Shown in pieces: positions 20,647-31,465 of a stretch of DNA of 64,000 bases; position 1 is the stretch's first letter; each line of letters begins with the position of its first letter. The position numbers and the translations under genes are program-made. The stretch comes from Trichomonas vaginalis G3 (Eukaryota; Parabasalia; Trichomonadida; Trichomonadidae): NCBI RefSeq assembly GCF_026262505.1, contig NC_067203.1:11036001-11100000 (forward strand). The letters are read 5' to 3'. The notes under the pieces were generated by a model that saw nothing but the letters and a program-made list of their open reading frames with translations, had not been told where the DNA came from and did no database searches.

Positions 20647-20861
20647 TATTGCTTTTATTACAATTATTTCAATAATATCCAATAATATCTTTCAGGTGAA
20701 CAAAAATAAAATATCCAATCAACTCATATCATGTCAAACCGCAAACCGCCGTCACTTTTCAATCATTTTTGACATTAGCAAATATTAAAAAAATATTTTT
20801 ATTATTTAATATTTTTTTATGTTGAATAAAAATTATATTAATATAAAAGATATTTTTTTAC

Positions 20862-22222
20862 TCAATATAAGTTGGCGCTATCACTCTCTGAAGCTGAATC
20901 TGTGTAATTATATGCATCTGTTGTTTCATCCATGCTGTCTAAGTCAAGGAAATCCCATTTTTCTGCGCCTTTACGAAGTGGCCTCCTGTACAAGAGTTTG
21001 TTTGTCAAGCCAGCGCACATGCCAAATGTTTTGTGATAAAAAGTGAGATCATTATCAACATGTAAGGGCCACTTTCCTCCAATTACTCTCCAATATTGTT
21101 TGAGTCTGGAGAAGTAATTTTCCACAATTATTCTGCTGCTTGACAATTTTTTATTGAATGTCTTCTGCTCAGCAGTTAATTCGCTATTTTTTCTGCGCTT
21201 GTATGGAATTAATGCCCATGGAATAATTTGATGAATTCCTTGATAGCCAGAGTCTGCCAAAAGGACTGGTATTTGATCGATTTCTGCTTTCATCTTATCT
21301 GCTTCTGCTTTTAATTTGCTTATCAATGTGTTGGATTTCCTAAACAAATGAAAATCATGTCTCTTTCCTCTGATTGGTTTGGAATAATGTAAAAGAAATC
21401 CTTTTGGGCTTACAAAGCACTGAGTTTTGATGCAGCATATTTTATGTTTGCCTGAATAATATTTTTCTTGATTGGCACTTCTGGGTATCTCTTGAACTGT
21501 GGCATCAAGTGCTCCCAACATATAAGGATATTCTTTTGATTTTTCGCGATCATCCCATTTAATAAATGATCGCCATTTCACATATTCTCGGCCGATTTTA
21601 GAACCAATTGCATCGATCACATCAATGATAATTTGCCTTGTGTGTGTCTTTTTGATACCGAATTTATCGGCCAATTCTTCGAATCCAGGAGCGTGTTTAA
21701 GCCATGTTAATGTAATTAATAAACGTGCTTCCATTGAAACCCTAGTATTCTTATAATGATGTAATTCAATTGAAGGGATGAAAAGTCTTATAAGATCTCG
21801 AAAATCTTTGCACGTAAGATTTGTTAATTTAATTAATGTATTATTATCGTCATTGTGTAAAATTTCTTCTATTCTTATTTTAAGTGGTTCTTTTTGTTTT
21901 TTTGGAGGATCTGGAATTATTGGAGCGTCAGCAAAAGTGGCGATGTAATCGATTTCCCTTTGAGCAAAAAATGCTATTGGATCATCTGTATCTTGAAGTG
22001 GTTCAGGATTTGGTACGGGCGTGGTATTTTGATGTGTGGATCAATTTGTACGGGCGTGGTATTTTGATGTGGTGAAATACTCTGTGCAGGCGCAGTATTC
22101 TGATGTGATGAATGACTTTGTACAGGCGTAGTACTTGGAGCTTGGGTCCTCTGTGATGCTGATTGAGCAGCTCTTTGGCTTGAGGACGAATGACCTTTTT
22201 TCTTATTCATAAATGAAGTCAA
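20862..22222 (-). pseudogene. DDE_Tnp_4 transposase (IS5/PIF-Harbinger-like), frameshifted
   Basis: The catalytic part reads from an in-frame stop at 22041-22043 down to the TAA at 20862. Counted from the internal ATG at 21734, the DDE triad is Asp77 (GALDATV), Asp161 (LADSGYQG) and Glu205 (RIIVENYFSRLK). Upstream of that ATG the frame stays open and encodes a helix-turn-helix-like stretch (LTCKDFRDLIRLF), so the ATG at 21734 is not the true start. The true N-terminus lies in another frame starting ATG 22222 (MTSFMNKKKGHSSSSQ), a Ser/Gln-rich linker of 12-residue repeats. The two frames are split inside a 36-bp tandem repeat where one unit has 35 bp (22014-22048). All three acidic residues are intact, so only the linker indel disables it. 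It would bind the transposon ends and cut and rejoin DNA. Confidence 0.8.
22014..22156 (-). repeat. 36-bp coding minisatellite in the transposase linker
   Basis: Units start at 22014, 22049, 22085 and 22121 (TACGGGCGTGGTATTTTGATG or close variants). Spacings are 35, 36 and 36. The 35-bp unit causes the frame change in the transposase linker; replication slippage is the likely origin. Confidence 0.8.
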
Positions 22223-22277
22223 ATGCTCTTTCTTGAAAATTTGAATTATTTTACAATTTTTCTAAAGATATATAAAA

Positions 22278-22359
22278 TTTCAATAGGCATACAATATTTC
22301 AATAGACATATATGATTTCAATAGACCTATAAGAATTCAATTAACATATATTATTTCAG
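22278..22359 (+). repeat. 19-bp tandem repeat, four copies
   Basis: Units of TTTCAATAGACATATATGA and variants, starting at 22278, 22297, 22316 and 22335, plus a partial fifth. It lies just upstream of the transposase gene, so it could be a binding or promoter repeat; that is inference. Confidence 0.75.
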
Positions 22360-23375
22360 TAAGGTGGAGATTTGTTCAACTCATGTTCAATATTATAAAA
22401 TATATATCATTGTGAATATAACACCTATAAAATATAAAATTATCAGATGATTTTAAATTAAATTGTAAGCAAATAGTTCGATATTCTAGAATGAAATGGC
22501 TGCCGATGACTTCTTGATAATGATTTCGCCTGTGATAAATCGATAAAACGCCATCGAAGCCATCGATATGCACTAGTTCTGGATGTAAAGTGGAAAATTA
22601 TAGTATAACTTATATTGCTGATGACTCGTAAATGGACAAAATATATTTTATTCGAATGGATGTTAGTTTTTATGATATTTCTATTATACTATATATGTCA
22701 AATCATTGTATAATATATATATAAGATAAATAGCCCGAATTTTTTTTTATAAAAAAGTGTTTTTTCAAATTTAATAATAAATATTTTATTCTGCTTATAA
22801 ATCATATTGTCTTGTAATATTTGATAAAATTATCACTGAATTCTTAATTAGTTTTTTTAAAAATATCAATTTTGATTTATTGGACTTGAAAATATTTTAT
22901 TTATATTATAAATCATATTATCATTTAGTGTTTATCAAAATTATGGTTCTTCGTTTTGTAGCTATATTTTGAATGACAATAGAAAAAAAAATACTAGAAA
23001 CTAAATATGTATTTAATTTTATAAGTAAAAATTCACATAATGATAATATATTTGTGAAGTTTATTTGAAGAAACGATTTTTATTAATTCAATTTTCATTA
23101 TAGCATTATTTAGGTGAAGTGCTCTCAAATTGTGAGCCAGACAAATGTTTAATGGCTGCAATAAAGGAACATAGCTCAGGTGCGTTTGCATTGAATATTT
23201 ATCGTTTTGATTTCACAAAACATCGTTGCGTTTAATCAAAAATTTGATTAACTTAATAAATTTAAAGATTAAGCGATCTCATTTTAACACAATCGGTAAA
23301 TTCAATACGTCTATGAAACAAAGCCATAATTTCTCGTAGTAAAATATTTGATAAAATTTTATCGCTTACAGAGGT
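22360..23375. other. Non-coding interior of the transposon
   Basis: AT-rich; no convincing gene. Followed by the hairpin cluster. Confidence 0.5.
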
Positions 23376-23558
23376 GGAATTAAAGGGTGAGAGATATATA
23401 GATAGACTATATATCTCTCACCCTTTAATTCCCTATACAAAGTTCGAAAACTTGGGTGCAATCAGATCTGATTGCACCCAAGTTTTCGAACTTCATGTAA
23501 AGAATTGCTTGCTATGATGTACTGATCATGAATCAGTACATCATAGCAAGCAATTCTT
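23376..23558. repeat. Three consecutive perfect hairpins
   Basis: Hairpin 1: 25-bp stem, arms 23376-23400 and 23408-23432, 7-base loop. Hairpin 2: loopless perfect palindrome 23440-23493 (54 bp) centred on AGATCT. Hairpin 3: 27-bp stem, arms 23500-23526 and 23532-23558, 5-base loop. There are no mismatches in any stem, and the three sequences are unrelated to one another. They lie about 200 bp inside the right transposon end. Confidence 0.9.
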
Positions 23559-23762
23559 CATCTTAAATATATTTTTCTTAATCAATACATAACTTGTTCG
23601 CAATTTGGTTTTAGACGCTATATTTTAATCTAATTTCGATTTTTTATAAAATCGCGTACTTCTAATAAAACGCGATTTCAAAAACAATCGCGATTATTTT
23701 CTGTTCGCAATTTTTCAGAAGTTCGCGATTTTATAAAAAATCGAAATTTTTCTTTGCGATCG

Positions 23763-23792
23763 AGATTTAAAAATTCGGTTGCGATTTTGCCT
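23763..23792 (-). repeat. Right terminal inverted repeat of the 5.3-kb transposon
   Basis: Exact reverse complement of 18460-18489; preceded on the inside by TCGCGA-type palindromes and followed by AAT. Confidence 0.8.
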
Positions 23793-23865
23793 AATCTAAA
23801 AATCATTAAAATTTTCAATATATCAAAATCATTTTTTTTAAATTTCTACAAAAAAATACATTAAA

Positions 23866-26064
23866 TTATTTCCTATTCATAACTTCTCTTATTGCTATCT
23901 TCGCCTCATTCGAATTGACAACTTCCAGGGCTGTATTTCCATCAGGACCTTTCTGTTCTACGTCAATTCCTTTGCAGGAAGTCAAAGCGATCACTACATC
24001 AGGCCATTGACCAACAGCTGCTTCGTAAAGTGGGTTTCCATCATTTGGATCTATTCCTGGTGTCTTTACCAAGATTTTCACGACATCAATGAAACCCATT
24101 TTACTTGCTATTGCCAATGCCGTTTTATTTTGTGCATCATGTTTGTTTAATTCAATACCTTGTTGTTGTACTAAACTTTGAACTGATTCAGGTCTATTTC
24201 TTTTACATGCCAAATGGAGAGGAGTCATTCCATCCTTATTGACAGCATTATAATCAATTCCAGGACAACTTACAACGAAAGTTATCGCTCTTGACAATGT
24301 TTGTGCTGCCAAATGAAGAGGAGTATTTCCTTGTTTGTTTTTACTGTTGTAATCAATCTGATTCGAGTTCTGCGACAAACTTTCAGCAATCGCCATAGTC
24401 TCTCTCGATGCTGCATAATGGAATGGAGTGTTTCCTTGTTTGTCTTTCGCATTTATGTCAAATTTTCCACTCAAAACTAAAAATCTGACAATACTTGACG
24501 GTGCAGATTTACATGCAGAATGTAAAGCCGTCAAACCATCGACATCTTTGTGATTTGTGTCACAGTTTGGAGAGTTCAAGAAAGCGCGGATGACATTGAT
24601 GTAGCAGCCATCAATTGCGAAATAAAGGGGAGTTCGTTTTGAAGCATCAACTGAGTTTATATCGACACAGTTGTTGTCAATGATGTATTGGACGACATCT
24701 TGATGTCCGTTGAGTGCAGCCGCGTGGAGAATTGTTCTGGAGCCTTTGCGGAAGCTGCAGTCTGCGCCTTTCATGCCCATGATAACTTTGAGAGATCCTA
24801 AGTGGCCGTTTTCGGCGGCTTGGAATAATGCGGTCGTTCCTTTCGAAATTCCGGGGGCTTCGATGCCGGGTATTGATGCGAGAAGCTTAAGAACACCAAC
24901 ATGGCCTTCGTCGGCTGCAATCATGATCATTCCGGAGGCATTCCATTTCGTTGGGGTCGCACCGTTCTTTAGAACGAACAACATGGACACTACATTGTTT
25001 GTACGTGCGCATTTGTTGAAAATGCCGTCAATGGTAAGGGCTTCGTCGTTGGAAAGAGCTTCGTATTCTTGATCTGCGACTCCGAAGGGAGTTTGCTTGT
25101 AAATTTGCTCGAATAATTCGTAACGACGGAATCTGGCGGCGATTTTGATTGATCTGAGTAAAGAAAGGCCTTTGTCTTTGAGAATTTGGAGAACTTCTGG
25201 ATTTGCACCGGCAACTGCGTATTTTTCGGTATTCTTGAGAGAGGCACCACGCTTAATTAACTCTTTGACACAGTTGATGGCTCCGTAGAAGCAGGCAAGT
25301 TGAATTAAATTCGGAGTACGCTCGTAGATGAATCTTGGCTGGAAGAAGAGGTTAGGGAACTTCTGATTGATGTTTAGATCAGGTCCCCACAACGATGGAT
25401 CGTCACGATGTATAGCATAAAATGGAGAATCTTTTGTACAGCCAACATCTGTGAAATCATGCATTTTCTCCCACCCATCGGCACAGAGAAGATCTAATGT
25501 ATCGATAAATTCTTCAAGAGGATTGTTGTGGCGATTTGTTTTTTGAGATAATAAAGTAAATAAAGGAGGATCGAAAGCTTCCAATTCTGCACCGAAGAAG
25601 AAGTATAGAAGTGAGTTTTCTGCTGTTTCGAAGATGCAATCTGATAAAATATTGCAAATTTTCTCCGCGATTTCATTTATCGTCAAAACTTTAGCCATAA
25701 GACAGTTTCTGATGAAGCAGAGCGCTTCCTCTTTCCTATGGAGTAATGCTTTGCCGTATGGTCTGAACGCTGCCTTTAAGATAATTGGCTTTAAGTGCTC
25801 TAATGCGTTGTCTGGTGCTGCATTCTTGTTTAATTCTCCGAAAAGACGCGCGTGAAGTCTTTGGTTTGTCGAACGGATTTCAAATACGTCCATAAGTTCG
25901 TGAACAAAGAAGTATACACCATCAATTGTTTTGATATAAGGGAGTTTCATGATGTTTTCAACAGTTGAATTGAAGTTTTCTTCATTCATACTAGAAAGGA
26001 GTCTTTGGAGCTCTGCAAGCTTATACGCTTCCTCAAGCGCTTCTTTAGAAAATCCACTTTCCAT
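23866..26064 (-). CDS. Ankyrin-repeat protein with DUF3447-type N-terminus
   Basis: 732 residues. The N-terminal 250 residues (ALEEAYKLAELQRLL, then FFVHELMDVFEIRS and ILKAAFRPYGKALLHRKEEA) follow the layout of the very large trichomonad ankyrin family with a DUF3447-like helical region. From about residue 255 to the end run about 13 ankyrin repeats (NLIQLACFYGAINCVKELI, GNTPLHLAAQ, DGMTPLHLACKRN, GNTALEVVNS). Ankyrin stacks mediate protein binding; no enzymatic domain or membrane segment is present, so partner and place are unknown. An initiator lies a few bases before the ATG at 26064. The frame is whole. Lower AT at the middle repeats (24,700-25,100) is notable but modest. Confidence 0.9.
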   Translation of the reverse strand: MESGFSKEALEEAYKLAELQRLLSSMNEENFNSTVENIMKLPYIKTIDGVYFFVHELMDVFEIRSTNQRLHARLFGELNKNAAPDNALEHLKPIILKAAFRPYGKALLHRKEEALCFIRNCLMAKVLTINEIAEKICNILSDCIFETAENSLLYFFFGAELEAFDPPLFTLLSQKTNRHNNPLEEFIDTLDLLCADGWEKMHDFTDVGCTKDSPFYAIHRDDPSLWGPDLNINQKFPNLFFQPRFIYERTPNLIQLACFYGAINCVKELIKRGASLKNTEKYAVAGANPEVLQILKDKGLSLLRSIKIAARFRRYELFEQIYKQTPFGVADQEYEALSNDEALTIDGIFNKCARTNNVVSMLFVLKNGATPTKWNASGMIMIAADEGHVGVLKLLASIPGIEAPGISKGTTALFQAAENGHLGSLKVIMGMKGADCSFRKGSRTILHAAALNGHQDVVQYIIDNNCVDINSVDASKRTPLYFAIDGCYINVIRAFLNSPNCDTNHKDVDGLTALHSACKSAPSSIVRFLVLSGKFDINAKDKQGNTPFHYAASRETMAIAESLSQNSNQIDYNSKNKQGNTPLHLAAQTLSRAITFVVSCPGIDYNAVNKDGMTPLHLACKRNRPESVQSLVQQQGIELNKHDAQNKTALAIASKMGFIDVVKILVKTPGIDPNDGNPLYEAAVGQWPDVVIALTSCKGIDVEQKGPDGNTALEVVNSNEAKIAIREVMNRK

Positions 26065-26073
26065 TCAAATGAG
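26065..26073 (-). promoter_or_regulatory. Initiator of the ankyrin gene
   Basis: Minus strand CTCATTTGA just before the ATG, with start A at 26070, leaving a leader of about 5 bases. Very short but within the range known for trichomonads. Confidence 0.55.
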
Positions 26074-26554
26074 ATAAATAAAATTTACATGTATCGTCAA
26101 ATTTCATCTCAATTTTTATTTTTTGAATTCGTCGTTTTCTGTTTATAACATGTAAGCAAATTGGCAACGTAAGTACTTCTGTACTAACATCGAATAGAGT
26201 CATTTTCCAATGATGCGCGTAAATTCTCCAAATTCTCCAAATCTCAACATCAAATTTACTTACCAAATCATATTTAGATTGTCAAACGTGTACACATTCA
26301 GTTTATTATCAACACATTACGCTATTTTTTTGAGAATTTTGAAGTCTTTTCTTGGAACTGTCCTACTCCTCAGAAATTTCAAAAGTTTACATTTTTTTAT
26401 TGAAATTTCCTTTGTAGGCCAATTTATTTAAAATTGATATATTTTCAATCAATTTTATTCTCCTTATGATGTGAAGAAGCTTAGAAAAATTACTTGAGAA
26501 TTAATTTTATTTGAAAATTGCATGAAAATGTGGATAAAACAAGATTTAAAGATT
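26074..26554. other. Intergenic region
   Basis: AT-rich spacer; no feature seen. It separates the ankyrin gene start from the 3' end of the surface-protein pseudogene on the same strand. Confidence 0.5.
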
Positions 26555-29500
26555 TTATGGCTGAGCATTATATTCAACTATTTCATCTGAATCAATAGAC
26601 ACTGTTTCACCAGAATCAGACGCACTTGGCCAATCTTCGGGTTCTTCTCCAATTTCTTCCATTTCTTGCTTTTCTTTTTCACCACATGGAATTAATAGAA
26701 TGATAATGATTAAGACAATCAATAGAACTATCATTACAATTACTGAAACAACCACAATAATGATCCATTTCCTTTCAACTTCTATAAGGAACAAATTAAC
26801 TGAACCATCTTGCGCTTTAGAGAAATCAATCTTCAATAAAGCATTGGAAATTTTTGATTTCTTGCCATTCTTATCAACTAAGTAAATATCAAATGTATAC
26901 TCACCATCACTGAAATTGCTTGGTATTTCAAACGAGTAGTTATATTCTGTCCAGTATTTAGATGTTTCTAATATAATGTAAGGTTCATTGTTATCTGTTT
27001 TACTAGAGTTATTATTATAAATTGCTATGTAAACTTTTGAAGAATCATCTGTGTTATTATCTCTGATCCTATAAGTAATTATAACTGTTTCATTTTGAAC
27101 GAAGACAGATTTTTCAATTTTTTCTTTGTTCACAATTTCAACTTCTGGTGGATAATTCATGACATCAAGCTTGACAGGGAATGTTGAACTTTGCCCATAA
27201 GTATCATTTAAAACTGCAATAATCGGGAATTCCCCATCAGATGTAAATTCTGGAATTGAAAAGTTGAATACCGAATCTTTTTCATTGCATGAAGATTTCA
27301 TATCAGTATCTAAAAGACATTCGTGAACAATTGGACCAATTACTGTTCCGTTTGGAAGTTGGAGCGAAATACTGATATTGTTATCTCCTTCAGTGTCTTT
27401 TATTTTGAAAGAGGTTGAAACATTATCACCTGGTTTAATATCTTCTCGATCTTTTCCTTGATAAATTATCTCAGGTGGTGTTAAAATATAAACTGATGAA
27501 GAAACCGGATTTGATGATAGATTATATGAATCTATGGCAATAATCTCAAGTTCTGCATTTCCGAATTTAGAATCATTTGGAATTACAATGTTAAGAGAAT
27601 GATCTTGGAATTCTTCCTTCATTATGAAGTTTTCTGGCTATGCTTGTTATTTCTTTATTTTCATATTTGATGTTGACAATTGATGAATCACCCTCATCTT
27701 CATCTTTGATCTTGAAGGAAAATTCTAATTGCCTTCCTTTAACATGTTTTCCTTTAATTGGATATATTACAACTTCAGGTTTTGCTCTAATAAAGAATAT
27801 AAAAGAGTGTTTGTTGGAATCAAAATTGTATTTATCTGTTACATAAATGTCCAATGATTTTTCGCCTGTTGTTATGTCTGAAATCTGAACTTGGATTGAG
27901 AATGAGATGTTTTCGGATGTTCTATTTAATTTACTTTCATATTCTTTATTATCTATATGGAATGTGAATGAATCATCTGGATCAATATCTGCAATGTATC
28001 CTGAAATCGTCAAACTATCTCCTTTGGCAATAGATGGAACTTCAGAGGAAATGTACAGCTGTGGGACATTTCTAATAGTAACATTAACAAATTCCTTCAA
28101 TGACTCAAGTGAATGACTATCAGTTGCAACCAATTCAATTTGAAGGACTCCACTGTATTTACTTGGAAGATGAACTTCAACTTGAGTTGTTTCAATTTTA
28201 GACTCAGAAACGATTGGAATACTTGGTGTAATGTCAACATAATTTTCCATTCCTTCATATTTGTACTTTAGATTAACAATTTCATTGGAATCTAGATCTT
28301 CAATAGACATACTAATCATTGCATTATCATTCGGTTTATATGTTTCTTCCGGATTTGTTGCTTATAATTTTGGTCTGAAGTAGAGGGGCAAGTTCATTGT
28401 ACAACCTTCTGCCTTAATTCCGGAAATATCTGATGCCGAAATAGAAATAGTCATTTGCCCGATAACTGCATCATCAGGAATTTTTATTGACAATTCAAAT
28501 TGTGTTTCGGTTCCTTTTACAGTGGCTTGCGTGCTGCTGTTTGTCGAATCTCCGAATTGAGCTGTGACAGTAATTGTATCAGTATCATCCTCATCAGTAA
28601 CATTAATTGTCAAGACAATTGTTTCACCTCTGAGATAATATTCCTTATCTGCAGATTTAGAAACAATTTTTGGTCTATTTTTCAATGGAATTTGGATTGA
28701 TTTATTGGAATAGAATTCATATGAATCAATTACACCTAGAATAATTTCAAAAGATGGCTCAGTATATCCTTCTGGGATATTAAATGGCCCAAATTCTATT
28801 CTGGTTGAAGTAGTTGAGATAGTAACTTCGTTTTGCTTAGTGAATACATCATATGTGTCATCATAAGTTCCATACTTGATAACATCTCCATTATCATAAT
28901 CTGTGATAATACATGTAACAGTTACGGCATCTCCTGCTTTGTAAACATCTTTATCATTTCTACATTCTCCAAATTGGGGGAGTTGATCTTACTCTAAATG
29001 TTACAGGATGCTTTTCAGAAGTAAGACCATCCAAATCTTCACCAAAAAGATAGACAGTTATGCTACCAACTTGCTGTTCTTTTGGAATAGGAAGACTAAT
29101 GCTGAATATTTCACCACTATTAATTGCTTCTGACGTTGAATTTCCTATTTCAGAAATGAGGTGTATTTTTCCTAGGTCATTATCCTCATCGGAATAAATT
29201 CCCTTGAATATGACAACGTTGCCACCCGTGTAGTCAAATTTTTCGAGTTCATCAACAGTAATAGTAGGCTTGTGCTTAATATTAACAGTAAGTCTTTTTT
29301 CATCACTGAGCGAATAATTGTCAACTGCTTTTACAAAGATGGTAGTTTCTCCTGGTGGATAATCAAATGGAATAGAAACATTGAATTCTTTGGCAACATC
29401 CACTCTGTAAGTAAGTACATATTGATAATCATTTGAGCCTAACTTATAAGATATATTAATCTCATCATTTGGTAAATCTTCATCAGATATATCAAAAGTG

Positions 29501-31085
29501 ACTTGATATGTTTTTCCAGGAACAAGATCTGTTTCTAAAATATGAGGAGTTATGGTTGGATTTTTATGGATCAAAAGCACTATTGTTTGGTTACTTGTTC
29601 TACCAAAAGAATCTGTGGCAAAGATGGTCAAATTAAGAGGTCCAGCTCTAGCATTTGGAATCTTGAATGTTTCAAGATAATCACTAAATGAATGTCCATT
29701 ATTTGGATATGTTATTTGCTGAAGGAATGTTGGATTTGAACTATCTTCACCAAATGAAAATGAAATATTTGCATAATCTTCATCATCATTATCTGTTAAA
29801 TCAATGTACAGATGTATATCATCTCCAACTTGATAAAAATCAGATTGCCTTGAAATAATGATTACTGGCTTATTTACAATTTTGATATCCGTTTGAATGA
29901 TATTTGATTCAATGTGGAAACTATCACTTACTTTGATAAAGACTTCATTGATTCCAGGTTTCAAGAGGGAATTGTCCACTTTTATCTTGAGAATAGTTTC
30001 TTTTGAAACATTAGCAGATATAGTATCAGGGAGTTGATGAAAATCAGAAGTTTTACCAATTTTGTAAGAAATTCTGAAATCGTCATTATCATCTTCGTCA
30101 TTACAAGTAAATAAGATAATAATTTCATCATCAATTAAATATGAATCCATCCTAATTGGATTTGAAATATTTGGTTTAGCCCTTACTTGAATTGTACCGG
30201 ATTTATTTTCAGACCATATCACATCTGCCACAGAAACGTTATAATTAATTATATAATCTCCAATAGGTGCATTTTCGGGAATTTGAATTTTAACAATAAA
30301 TGGATCTCTATTAGTTTCGTGTACAACTTCTTTGACATCGTTAACATAAACGTTGTAATATGTATCCTCATCTTCATCATTTAAAAATTTAAATTTAAGA
30401 GATGCCTCCTCTCCTGGGAAATAGAACTCTTTATTACCTTCGATGTATTCAATATGCATTCGGTTTCTTATGAAAAAATCAAACCTTCCTTTCGTGAATT
30501 TTTTTGAATCATATTCATCAGATTCACGAAATGTTAATTCTGCTGTGTAATTCCCAACTTCTATTGATGAAGTCGGTATGTCCTTTTCCTCAGGATATTT
30601 TAATGTTTTTCTATCATTTTTCCCAATAGAGGTTGATTCCAATGAGATATCTTCTATAGTTTCTCCACCTATTTCAATTGGTTCTTCGTTTTTAAGAATT
30701 GTAAGATACCAATATGGGACTGGATTCGCATTGTAATCATATACATTTGCAACTATTGACAGGTTGGTACCCGGAGTATAAAAATAAGGTTCAGCTGATA
30801 AACTGTCAATTTCTAATGGTAGCATTGCCATATAAAACGTTGAAATATTACAAGCATATGTAGAATTTTGGAATTCAATTTTGATATCAGTTTTTCCTAA
30901 TATTTTTCTGAACTTGAGCAAATTAAGTCTAACATAATTGTGTGTTTGATTATACTTTAATGAAAGTTTTCCCATGTCGGTACCATTGGCCCAATAATTA
31001 ACACTGTATTCAAATTCTTTCTCTTGGCTATTATCTAAAGTAATATGAAAATAATCATGCTTGGAAAATTTCTGATTGACAGCCT
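26555..31085 (-). pseudogene. Broken cadherin-like surface protein gene
   Basis: About 1,500 codons of a repeat-rich type I surface protein. The ectodomain holds many units of about 95-100 residues of beta-sandwich character, each with a GD or PGxN start, an acidic D-x-D-x-DD turn and a closing DSxGxxS-like turn, as in cadherin-like or Bap-like proteins of trichomonads. Near the C-terminus is a strongly hydrophobic segment (KWIIIVVVSVIVMIVLLIV) and an acidic cytosolic tail ending EYNAQP. Lesions I can see: a TAG near 31,084 with no signal peptide before it, a frame change at the run of five G near 28,976, an in-frame TAA at 28362-28364, and a frame change near 27,635. The 5' end is missing. 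By family it would be a cell-surface adhesion or recognition protein. Sequencing error could explain some of the lesions. Confidence 0.75.
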
Positions 31086-31346
31086 ATGCTACACGAATAT
31101 GCGGGCAAATTTCTTCCATAACGTCAGACAAAAAGAGCCTCAGCATATATCTTTATAAAATCTTATTAATTTTGAATTAAAAAAATTGAGAACGAACAAA
31201 AAAGTTCAATGCATGTTTATATTATAATTAACAGGATCTATTAAAGGATCGTGGTGTTATTTTTTCTCCGGTTAATTATCGGATATAAAAAAGAAAATTT
31301 ATCACATTCAGCAACTGTAAATCAAAATGCAGTTAATATTTAATCG
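31086..31346. other. Spacer between the pseudogene and the Maverick
   Basis: A short open stretch with ATG near 31,116 may be a leftover of the pseudogene. Otherwise AT-rich with nothing recognisable. Confidence 0.4.
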
Positions 31347-31352
31347 AATTAA
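31347..31352. repeat. Left target-site duplication AATTAA
   Basis: Matches AATTAA at 56564-56569. A 6-bp duplication is the rule for Mavericks/Polintons. Setting this boundary leaves exactly 21 A on the left end and 21 T on the right end. Confidence 0.85.
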
Positions 31353-31465
31353 AAAAAAAAAAAAAAAAAAAAAGGTAGTGGGGCTTCCAGGCACTTCGTG
31401 CCTTCTAGCCCTGAAGATGTTTAGTATAAATGAAGTTTTTATTCGGAAAATTGTTAGTCTTCTGG
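31353..31465 (+). repeat. Maverick left terminal inverted repeat
   Basis: Begins with 21 A, then GGTAGTGGGGCTTCCAGGCA. Contains a fold-back (31380-31412: outer GGGGCT and AGCCC, inner AGGCAC-TTC-GTGCCT). The stop of the leftmost gene lies inside it. A further 30-bp block shared with the right end sits at 31551-31580. Confidence 0.9.

Larger units (their letters stand above)
18460..23792. mobile_element. DNA transposon with 30-bp TIRs and a DDE transposase
   Basis: Two perfect 30-bp inverted copies starting AGGCAAAATCGCAACC lie at 18460-18489 and 23763-23792. They are flanked on both sides by AAT (18457-18459 and 23793-23795), a candidate 3-bp target duplication; a TA dinucleotide duplication is an equally possible reading. 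Both ends carry subterminal clusters of AATCGCGATT-like palindromes (to about 18,680 and from about 23,620). Inside is a DDE transposase on the minus strand, frameshifted, plus minisatellites and hairpins. The DDE_Tnp_4-type transposase points to the IS5/PIF-Harbinger group. The alternative is that the two ends are copies of one dispersed repeat lying by chance in inverse orientation around an unrelated transposase. Confidence 0.65.

Noticed and set aside
24710-25072. Frames opposite the ankyrin gene
   Set aside because: Shadows; the ankyrin repeats are clear on the other strand.
31353-31373. Poly-A run as a retroposon tail
   Set aside because: A mirrored T run of equal length at the right end and the shared 113-bp repeats show it belongs to the Maverick end.
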